From Ruminococcaceae bacterium UBA1865 (lineage in GTDB: Bacteria > Bacillota > Clostridia > Oscillospirales > Acutalibacteraceae), in assembly GCA_002338255.1 (NCBI GenBank), contig DDHX01000018.1, forward strand, positions 1 to 8,569: a stretch of DNA of 8,569 bases, read 5' to 3'. Within the stretch, counting starts at the first letter, position 1. Each line of letters begins with the position of its first letter. Of this stretch, positions 1 through 4,853 are shown one piece after another. The notes under the pieces are model-generated. The model was not told the DNA's origin, made no database searches, and saw only the letters and a list, made by a program, of their open reading frames with translations. The translations under genes and the position numbers were made by a program.

Positions 1-15
1 GTTTTACTTGACTGC

Positions 16-165
16 TTACAACTGTCTGATCGTATCAGATAGCGGTATTCCCACGCTCATGGATGTTTGATGATAAATTTTATATACCATTTGAAAGCCG
101 GTTCCGAACGGATCTTGTACTGCACGAACCTTCCTGTCAAGCTTTTTGATTTCTTCCTGTGTCAT
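16..165 (-). CDS. Small hypothetical protein, 49 residues
   Basis: I do not recognise this protein. The ORF runs from an ATG at 165 to a TAA at 16 and encodes 49 residues starting MTQEEIKKLDRKV. It has a charged, probably helical N-terminus (about residues 2-14), then a segment with DPFGTGFQMVY (about 18-28) that could form a turn and strand. There is no signal peptide or membrane segment. A G-rich stretch (GGGGGT) lies about 6 bases before the ATG; it pairs with the anti-Shine-Dalgarno only with a wobble, so initiation support is moderate. The reading looks protein-like rather than random, but the size is marginal. It could be a complete small protein or a remnant of a longer one. Nothing is visible between it and the next gene (166-295), and no terminator is visible within the 15 bases before the window edge. 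Confidence 0.45.
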   Translation of the reverse strand: MTQEEIKKLDRKVRAVQDPFGTGFQMVYKIYHQTSMSVGIPLSDTIRQL

Positions 166-295
166 ATTGATACCCCCAAATGCCTGTCGGTTTAATTATC
201 AGCAAGCACATCTTTGTCTATTAGTCCGCTGTTCAAATAAGAGTTTATGTATTTACGTATATTATTAATTTGCCTTAAAATCTTTTTCGCTTTCG

Positions 296-829
296 TTATT
301 TCTTGTTTTCAATATTAATTTGCTTTTCGATTTTGTCGGTTCTTTGAAGTAGTATTTCTTGATTCATCAATATTTGGTCCATTTTTTGATGTAAATCCTC
401 TAAGATGATTTCAGACTTAAGATTTGTTTTATAATCATTTAGTGCACGCAGTCTGTCCTTTTCTTCTTGCCTGTTCTGACTCATCATAATCACAGGTGCC
501 TGAATGGCAGCAACACAAGAAAGAATTAAATTCAGAAGAATAAATGGATACGGATCATATGCTTTTGATAATAAAAGGGCATTTAAAATGATCCAAAATA
601 TCAGGCATGAAAGAAACGCTATAATAAAAGTCCAACTCCCAGCAAATTTTGCAATATTATCTGCCATTTTTGCCCCAAGTGATTGATTCTCATGTTGAAC
701 TTTATTAATATTTTTTGATACTTTTTCTTCCAACAGAAGATGTACGATTTCTTCCTCTTCAAGTGACTTGTCACGATCGTCGCCAAGAATAATATTTGCA
801 AGTTCAATCTTCGTCTTTTTATCCGTCAT
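296..829 (-). CDS. DUF1003 family membrane protein
   Basis: This 177-residue protein matches the DUF1003 family. Family hallmarks are an N-terminal soluble region, two adjacent transmembrane helices (about residues 66-86 and 95-117), and right after the second helix the conserved segment SQNRQEEKDR (117-126). A C-terminal helical tail with coiled-coil character follows (about 136-172, rich in Lys, Glu, Gln and Leu). The start is secured by GAGGAAG 8 bases before the ATG. The molecular role of DUF1003 proteins is not established, so none is assigned; the layout implies a cytoplasmic-membrane protein with both ends in the cytoplasm, which is inference. It appears to be monocistronic, with a promoter candidate about 30 bases upstream of the start. 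The neighbouring L25-type gene on the same strand ends at a strong terminator, so the two are probably not co-transcribed. Confidence 0.88.
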   Translation of the reverse strand: MTDKKTKIELANIILGDDRDKSLEEEEIVHLLLEEKVSKNINKVQHENQSLGAKMADNIAKFAGSWTFIIAFLSCLIFWIILNALLLSKAYDPYPFILLNLILSCVAAIQAPVIMMSQNRQEEKDRLRALNDYKTNLKSEIILEDLHQKMDQILMNQEILLQRTDKIEKQINIENKK

Positions 830-865
830 TTTATATACTTCCTCAAATTATAAATATTTAGCATT

Positions 866-894
866 ATTATAAAAGAACAATATCTGAATTGCAA
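866..894 (-). promoter_or_regulatory. Candidate promoter of the DUF1003 gene
   Basis: On the minus strand TTGCAA (889-894) is followed after exactly 17 bases by a perfect TATAAT (866-871). This is a housekeeping sigma-A type arrangement. The predicted transcript would start near 859 and leave a leader of about 30 bases carrying the GAGGAAG ribosome binding site. Confidence 0.6.
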
Positions 895-984
895 TAAAAA
901 ATTCTTTGCTGTTTTTTGAGTAGAGAGACAATTTTGCGTATTTTTTATGACTGTTTGAAACGATGATTTAGGATTTTTAAATTT

Positions 985-1000
985 ATTGTAGTACTACTAT
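985..1000. repeat. Small palindrome, GTAGTACTAC core
   Basis: The 10-base core at 988-997 is a perfect palindrome and extends to 16 bases with one mismatched pair. It lies about 90 bases upstream of the DUF1003 promoter candidate, in an otherwise featureless AT-rich spacer (895-1111). It could be an operator, but no regulator is visible nearby and chance is possible. Confidence 0.3.
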
Positions 1001-1111
1001 ATGTTTCGTCGTATTTACTTTTGACTGGCACACATCGTACTATTTTCAGATTCAATTTCTAAGAGATACCGTATTCACCCATGGCAATCCCTCATTTAAA
1101 TCCTATCATAC

Positions 1112-1144
1112 AAAAATTGCCCGCTGATTTAGTCATCAGCGGGC
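1112..1144 (-). terminator. Rho-independent terminator of the L25-type gene
   Basis: A perfect 10-bp GC-rich stem (1119-1128 with 1135-1144) closes a 6-base loop. On the minus strand it is followed by AATTTTTG. It sits about 45 bases past the stop codon of the L25-type gene, as expected for its terminator. It also separates that gene from DUF1003. Confidence 0.9.
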
Positions 1145-1187
1145 ATGTCCTTTATCTGTATAATTCAGACTGTCATATTAATTTTCT

Positions 1188-1772
1188 TTATTCTTCGGTT
1201 GGCTTTACTTCTTCAGGTTCTTCAACAACCTCTTCTTTGGCAGCCTTAATAGCAGCATAAATTTCATGTTCAGGATCAAGTATTTTCACTTCTGAAGGCA
1301 GGTTAAAATCGACAGCTGTGATGTTTTCTCCAGATTCTTTTTTCGAGACATCAACTATGATTTCATCGGGCATAAGCTCTGCCCTTCCCGAAACTTCAAT
1401 CTCCGATTTATAAATTTGTACTTGTAACAATCTGTGTTCCAATTCAACATGGCCTCGGAAACTAATTGGCAATGCCATTTTAACATCTTGATCCTTCGAG
1501 ACTAATTGGATCGCAACATGAATGACTTTTCCCTCTACGGGGTGCTTTTGAACTTCCTTAATGAAACCGAACTTCTTTTCGTCTCCTAACATGACCCATA
1601 ATTTAGCATTTGTCCCATGTTTTGCGATGATTTTGTTCAGCGCTACGCTCTCGAATTTTACGGAGGTAGAAGTTGTACCAGGGCCGTTAAGAACGCCCGG
1701 GATAAAACCCGCGTTCCTGACTTTTTTAGGTTTTTCGCTTCGTGCCAGCGCCTTTAAAATTATCTCTTCCAT
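1188..1772 (-). CDS. rplY: Ribosomal protein L25 / general stress protein Ctc family
   Basis: The 194-residue product has the two-domain L25/TL5/Ctc layout. In this family the N-terminal domain binds 5S rRNA in the large ribosomal subunit, and the long form carries an extra beta-rich C-terminal domain. Visible signatures are RNAGFIPGVLNG (19-30), which fits the family's R-x-x-G-x-I-P-x-V-L-x-G, and KEVQKHPVEGKVIHV (72-86), the usual end of the N-domain. The second domain follows (about 96-178), with SGENITAVDFNLP (147-159). The last 16 or so residues form an acidic tail. The start has AAAGGAGAG about 6 bases before the ATG. The sequence is fairly divergent from a typical L25 (for example LNGPGTTSTS), so a specialised or stress-type copy is possible. 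It is transcribed alone, divergently from the MATE gene, with its own promoter and terminator. Confidence 0.9.
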   Translation of the reverse strand: MEEIILKALARSEKPKKVRNAGFIPGVLNGPGTTSTSVKFESVALNKIIAKHGTNAKLWVMLGDEKKFGFIKEVQKHPVEGKVIHVAIQLVSKDQDVKMALPISFRGHVELEHRLLQVQIYKSEIEVSGRAELMPDEIIVDVSKKESGENITAVDFNLPSEVKILDPEHEIYAAIKAAKEEVVEEPEEVKPTEE

Positions 1773-1832
1773 AAAAAACTCTCCTTTTGGCTTCGCGCCA
1801 TTATCTGTGAAAACTGTTTAGTCTCCTCTTAG

Positions 1833-1860
1833 ATTCTATACCTATATTATTCAAAGTCAA
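1833..1860 (-). promoter_or_regulatory. Candidate promoter of the L25-type gene
   Basis: TTGACT (1855-1860, minus strand) and TAGAAT (1833-1838) are separated by 16 bases, a sigma-A type promoter. The leader to the ATG at 1772 would be about 55 bases. I see no sigma-B-like element, although Bacillus ctc is sigma-B controlled. Confidence 0.55.
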
Positions 1861-1994
1861 GTCTTGCGAAGCGTATTAGCTTGGAATATCTTAGGATTCG
1901 GATCATTAATTGTCTGTAGAATGACCGGATTGATCGGCTGTTATACTTTGGTTTCTTTATTTTTTATAAAATAGTATGTATCAGACAAAAAACC

Positions 1995-3413
1995 TTGAAA
2001 ATTGACATCTATGATGGTAAAATAAATACTTATGACATAGAAAGCAGGCTAATATTGAAAATAGACTTTTTACATCAAAGTACCGAGCAGCGACGAGATC
2101 TGATTCTCCATGGCAGCATTGTAAGAACGCTGATGATGCTCTCTCTCCCCACACTGATGATGAGTGTTATTCAGTCCCTTATGCCACTATCGGATGGCCT
2201 GTTCATCAACAATTCTGCCGGAACTCTGGTGGCCAGCGCGGTTACTTACAGTGAACCAGTCATCAACATGATGACGGCGTTGGCACAGGGCCTAAGTGTG
2301 GCGGCAATGGCGATTATCGGCCAAGCGAACGGCCAGGGTGATTTTAAAAGGGTCAAGAACATTTCTTCACAGATTGTTGTTTTCGCCTTTATTATGGGCT
2401 TTTGTATCGCACCAATATCGGCACTGGTGGCGTTCCCCATCTCGGCCAATGTGGATGCGGAGATATCCCATAACGTAATGCTGTACATCAGTCTATACGC
2501 CTTCGTTTTACCTTTTTCTTTTTTAGAGAGTATCTACAATGCAATAAAAAATGCCACTGGAAAACCAGAGGCTACTTTTTTTCGTATGTTGATCATGCTA
2601 ATGCTAAAAATTATTTTTAATCTTGTGTTTGTTTCTTGGCTGCGAATGGAAGTGATAGGCTGCGTCCTGTCTTCCTTTTTTTCAAATGTGCTCATTTGTG
2701 TGTGGATGTTCTATGAGCTTTTTGTTAAAAAAGGGGACGATACGCTTTCCCTAAAAGGGTACAAGTTTGACAGTAAGCTTATCAGACAATTGGTTCGAGT
2801 GGGTATTCCCGCCATGCTTACCAGCCTTATGCTGAACCTTGGCTTTTTCCTTATTAATCATGAGACCCAGAAATACGGTGCAGTCGTTTTGAACGGACAA
2901 GGTATTGCCAACAATATCACGGCAGTCTGCTTCAATCTGCCGGCATCCTTTGGCGCCGCGGTGACTACAATGGTTAGTTTGAATATTGGTGCCCAACAGG
3001 CGGACAAAGCAAAACGTTCCTGCTTGATTGGCTGTGTGGCCAGCGTAATCACAGCCATTGCAATTATTGGCATCATCGTCCCATCGTCACCATATCTCAC
3101 AGTTTTGTTTACTCAGCGGGCGGACGTGCTTACCATTGCCAACAAAGCTTTACATATTTACACTTACTCCGTGGTAGGCTTCGGAATCTGTATGGCAATA
3201 CAGGGTGCGTTTATCGGTCTTGGAAAGACAAGTGTGCCGATGGTGATCGGTATCCTACGAATTTGGCTTCTGCGGTATATTTTTATTCTTGCTACCGAAC
3301 ATGTTCTGCAGTTTTACTCTGTATTTTGGGGAAATCTGTTTTCCAATTATGTAGCGGCGATAATCTCCATTATCCTAATTCTACGGGTAAAATGGGTCTC
3401 TGCGCTGCATTAA
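1995..3413 (+). CDS. MATE family multidrug/Na+ antiporter-type efflux protein
   Basis: This is an integral membrane transporter of the MATE family (MatE domains), which expels drugs or metabolites in exchange for Na+ or H+. The 472-residue frame shows about twelve hydrophobic helices in two homologous halves (about residues 40-240 and 262-468). The first helix region (about 44-70) has the family look LSLPTLMMS...SLMPLSDGLF. GQANGQGD (109-116) and SLNIGAQQADKAKR (328-341) are the equivalent loop motifs of the two halves. The substrate cannot be told from sequence. The start is uncertain: TTG at 1995 is the first usual start codon in frame but has no ribosome binding site. A second in-frame TTG at 2055 follows GCAGG and lies downstream of a promoter-like TTGACA; it would remove 20 residues that MATE proteins do not need. 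The gene stands alone, divergent from the L25-type gene, and ends at a terminator. Confidence 0.9.
   Translation: MKIDIYDGKINTYDIESRLILKIDFLHQSTEQRRDLILHGSIVRTLMMLSLPTLMMSVIQSLMPLSDGLFINNSAGTLVASAVTYSEPVINMMTALAQGLSVAAMAIIGQANGQGDFKRVKNISSQIVVFAFIMGFCIAPISALVAFPISANVDAEISHNVMLYISLYAFVLPFSFLESIYNAIKNATGKPEATFFRMLIMLMLKIIFNLVFVSWLRMEVIGCVLSSFFSNVLICVWMFYELFVKKGDDTLSLKGYKFDSKLIRQLVRVGIPAMLTSLMLNLGFFLINHETQKYGAVVLNGQGIANNITAVCFNLPASFGAAVTTMVSLNIGAQQADKAKRSCLIGCVASVITAIAIIGIIVPSSPYLTVLFTQRADVLTIANKALHIYTYSVVGFGICMAIQGAFIGLGKTSVPMVIGILRIWLLRYIFILATEHVLQFYSVFWGNLFSNYVAAIISIILILRVKWVSALH
2002..2030 (+). promoter_or_regulatory. Weak promoter candidate for the MATE gene
   Basis: A perfect TTGACA (2002-2007) is followed after 17 bases by AATACT (2025-2030, 4 of 6 matches to TATAAT). 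If real, transcription would start around 2037 and the TTG at 2055 would be the start codon. No better promoter is obvious in 1861-1994, though TTGGTT (1948) with TAGTAT (1972) is an even weaker alternative. Confidence 0.3.
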
Positions 3414-3540
3414 TAAAATTTTGAACTCATCACTGTAAGAATTATACTCTCCTACCCGATATTGCAGTCCGTACTGATCTGTAACGAAGACTGCTTTCAT
3501 CCTATGTTTAAAAATGGTCTGCTGACCAAAATCGATTTTC

Positions 3541-3637
3541 TGCCGTCCTGTAAAAGGGCGGCTTTTATTTATGTTTATGATATGGTAATATTCCTGTATT
3601 TTTTCGAATTATTTTCATAAACTAATTATGAGGTGAT
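3541..3637 (+). repeat. Leader repeat, copy 1 (before the 58-residue gene)
   Basis: This copy runs from a TGCCGTCC hairpin to the GAGGTGAT ribosome binding site. It resembles 3823-3921. The first 18 bases of the two copies agree at 16 positions (TGCCGTCC-Y-G-Y-AAAAGGG). The last 43 bases (3595-3637 versus 3879-3921) align without gaps at about 30 of 43 positions. The middle is not alignable, but the overall spacing is nearly equal (97 versus 99 bases). Confidence 0.6.
3542..3570 (+). terminator. Terminator-type hairpin after the MATE gene
   Basis: A 7-bp stem with one G-U pair (3542-3548 with 3556-3562) closes a 7-base loop and is followed by TTTTATTT. It lies about 130 bases after the MATE stop codon. 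It could end the MATE transcript, or act in the leader of the next small gene. Confidence 0.75.
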
Positions 3638-3641
3638 CGTT

Positions 3642-3818
3642 TTGGATTATACAGGGTTTTATGAGTTTCCGTTCCCTTCTGAACTTTCTGACGAAGATGC
3701 AAAGTTAAAAAATTTTTTCTTAGGGTTTACGGATGACGAACAATTAAAATTGTTAAACGGAAGCCATTCTTATGAAGAATTTCATAATCATATCAGTCAG
3801 CGCGTAAAAAAAGAATAG
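3642..3818 (+). CDS. Small hypothetical protein, 58 residues
   Basis: I do not recognise a named family. I place the start at TTG 3642 because GAGGTG (3630-3635) lies 6 bases before it. A GTG at 3633 opens the same frame three codons earlier but overlaps that ribosome binding site. The protein begins LDYTGFYEFPFP and has an aromatic N-terminal stretch. A probably helical core follows with DAKLKNFFLGFTDDEQLKLL (about 17-36), then NGSHSYEEF and a basic end. No signal peptide, membrane helix or cysteine pair is visible. It is probably a soluble cytoplasmic protein. It is flanked by hairpins on both sides, so it forms its own short unit. The following small gene looks like a diverged paralogue in leader sequence, size and core pattern (D-x-K-L-[KR], then F-x-x-[FL]-[ST]-x-D-x-[QK]). 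Confidence 0.65.
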   Translation: MDYTGFYEFPFPSELSDEDAKLKNFFLGFTDDEQLKLLNGSHSYEEFHNHISQRVKKE

Positions 3819-3822
3819 CTTG

Positions 3823-3921
3823 TGCCGTCCCGCAAAAGGGACAGTCTTCTCCGCAGCAGCGATTTGCAAACTAATTTTTGTATTATTTTACATCAATCGG
3901 GAAAACTATTGATGAGGTGAT
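3823..3921 (+). repeat. Leader repeat, copy 2 (before the 47-residue gene)
   Basis: This is the counterpart of 3541-3637. It begins with a TGCCGTCC hairpin with a GCAAAA loop and ends with AAACTATTGATGAGGTGAT at the ribosome binding site. The closest part to copy 1 is the final 43 bases, which align without a gap. Confidence 0.6.
3824..3850 (+). terminator. Degenerate terminator-like hairpin after the 58-residue gene
   Basis: GTCCC (3827-3831) pairs with GGGAC (3838-3842) around a 6-base loop. The stem can extend past one C-A mismatch. The downstream tract, AGTCTTCT, is a poor U-run. The 5' half is the same as in the hairpin at 3542, so this is probably a decayed copy that may terminate weakly or allow read-through. 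Confidence 0.45.
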
Positions 3922-3924
3922 TTT

Positions 3925-4068
3925 ATGTCTTATATTGACCCTAAACTTCGCAGCCGCTTTGAGTCCTTATCCATTGATCTAAAGAATGAGATTCTGAAAC
4001 GAGATGTAAAGCTGTACACTATTCAAGATTTAATAAATTGTTTGGAATCTATTGTTTCAGACGGTTAG
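3925..4068 (+). CDS. Small hypothetical protein, 47 residues
   Basis: The ORF starts with ATG at 3925, 6 bases after GAGGTG (3913-3918), and ends with TAG at 4066-4068. The protein begins MSYIDPKLRSRFESLS and continues with a predicted helix-turn-helix-like rhythm, DLKNEILKRDVKL (about 18-30) and then TIQDLINCLESIV (about 32-44). It is charged, soluble and has a single cysteine. I recognise no named family. Its core aligns weakly with the preceding small protein (DPKLRSRFESLSIDLKNEIL against DAKLKNFFLGFTDDEQLKLL, about 6 identities in 20 plus conservative changes). Together with the copied leader this suggests an ancient tandem duplication. A strong terminator follows 38 bases after the stop, so the unit ends here and does not read into the hydrogenase operon. 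Confidence 0.65.
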   Translation: MSYIDPKLRSRFESLSIDLKNEILKRDVKLYTIQDLINCLESIVSDG

Positions 4069-4106
4069 ATTTTGCTTTTAATCCCCAAAATTCCATTAAA
4101 ACCAAG

Positions 4107-4131
4107 GCGGAGCATTTGCTCCGCTTTTTTT
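4107..4131 (+). terminator. Strong Rho-independent terminator
   Basis: A perfect 7-bp stem, GCGGAGC with GCTCCGC, closes a 4-base loop (ATTT) and is followed by seven T. It ends the small-gene unit and insulates the hydrogenase operon. The 230 bases after it (4132-4361) hold only the operon's control region. Confidence 0.93.
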
Positions 4132-4291
4132 AATGCAGATTACAAGCCTCTCTCATCGGATAGAAATATAATTCTTCAATTAGCTTGATACTTACTCTTA
4201 ATTCCCATTTGCAATTTTTGCTAACACACCTATTTGAGAAAATGTTTATCCTGTATTAAATTATAGCGGTCAAACTGTTGATTTTATACGA

Positions 4292-4309
4292 TTGACTATT
4301 TTTTATCAA
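4292..4309 (+). promoter_or_regulatory. 18-bp imperfect inverted repeat, possible Rex operator
   Basis: The sequence TTGACTATTTTTTATCAA has half-sites TTGACTA and (reverse complement) TTGATAA around a 4-base centre. It has the same total length and layout as the Rex consensus TTGTTAA-N4-TTAACAA; one half matches 6 of 7 positions, the other 4 of 7. It overlaps the -35 element of the hydrogenase promoter candidate, where a repressor would act. Rex senses the NADH/NAD+ ratio and controls fermentation and hydrogenase genes in several Clostridia, so the assignment is plausible but unproven. Confidence 0.35.
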
Positions 4310-4320
4310 CATGATACTAT
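4292..4320 (+). promoter_or_regulatory. Candidate promoter of the hydrogenase operon
   Basis: TTGACT (4292-4297) is followed after 17 bases by TACTAT (4315-4320), with GATACT as an overlapping alternative -10 at a shorter spacing. Transcription would start near 4327, giving a leader of about 35 bases with AAAGGAG before hydC. Confidence 0.5.
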
Positions 4321-4361
4321 AAGCTTCGGAAAAGACTTGTTTATTTGAAAGGAGCAGATTC

Positions 4362-4853
4362 ATGAGCGCATCATGTGACTTTAAAAAGCTGGATGAAATT
4401 TTAGAAAAACACCAATATAGCTCCGGCAGTATTATTGGTATTTTACAGGATACTCAGGAGGTTTACCGTTACCTTCCAAAAGAAATCTTCGATTACTATT
4501 CTGAGAAATTAGGTATGAGCCGTGCAAGAATTTTCAGCATTGCAACCTTTTATGAAAATTTTTCTTTAGAACCAAAGGGAAAATATGTGATTAAAGTCTG
4601 TAACGGTACCGCCTGCCATGTTAGAAAATCCATACCAATTTTAGATCAACTGCGTAAAGACCTTGGTTTGTCCAACCACAAAGCCACAACAGATGATTTA
4701 GTATTCACAGTAGAAACCGTTTCCTGCCTTGGCGCCTGCGGGCTTGCTCCTGCTTTGACCGTAAACGATGAGGTCATTGGCATGATGACTCCGGAAAAAG
4801 CGAAAGAACTGGTTAAAAAGCTCAAGGAGGAAAATGCTCATGCTGAAAAATAG
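4362..4853 (+). CDS. hydC: Hydrogenase subunit HydC, NuoE-like [2Fe-2S] protein
   Basis: This 163-residue protein belongs to the NuoE / 24-kDa complex I subunit family. In HydABC-type hydrogenases it is the small electron-transfer subunit docking on the NuoF-like subunit. Residues 1 to about 72 form the helical N-terminal domain, and the rest is a thioredoxin-like fold. The four [2Fe-2S] ligands are C80 and C85 (CNGTACH) plus C122 and C126 (SCLGACGLAP). The length is normal for the family. It is the first gene of the operon, with AAAGGAG 8 bases before the ATG. Its last codons carry the AAGGAGG and the ATG of the next gene, a 14-bp overlap that implies coupled translation. It is cytoplasmic. 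The family assignment is secure; the gene name follows Thermotoga-type hydrogenase nomenclature, and HndA is an equivalent name in NADP-reducing systems. Confidence 0.93.
   Translation: MSASCDFKKLDEILEKHQYSSGSIIGILQDTQEVYRYLPKEIFDYYSEKLGMSRARIFSIATFYENFSLEPKGKYVIKVCNGTACHVRKSIPILDQLRKDLGLSNHKATTDDLVFTVETVSCLGACGLAPALTVNDEVIGMMTPEKAKELVKKLKEENAHAEK

Noticed and set aside
1060..1083. Tiny minus-strand peptide M-G-E-Y-G-I-S behind a GAGGG sequence
   Set aside because: Seven codons with no partner gene or conserved context visible; indistinguishable from chance.
1081..1260. Plus-strand 59-codon ORF starting at ATG 1081
   Set aside because: It runs through the terminator hairpin and then antisense to the end of the L25-type gene, with no ribosome binding site; its translation shows no recognisable pattern.
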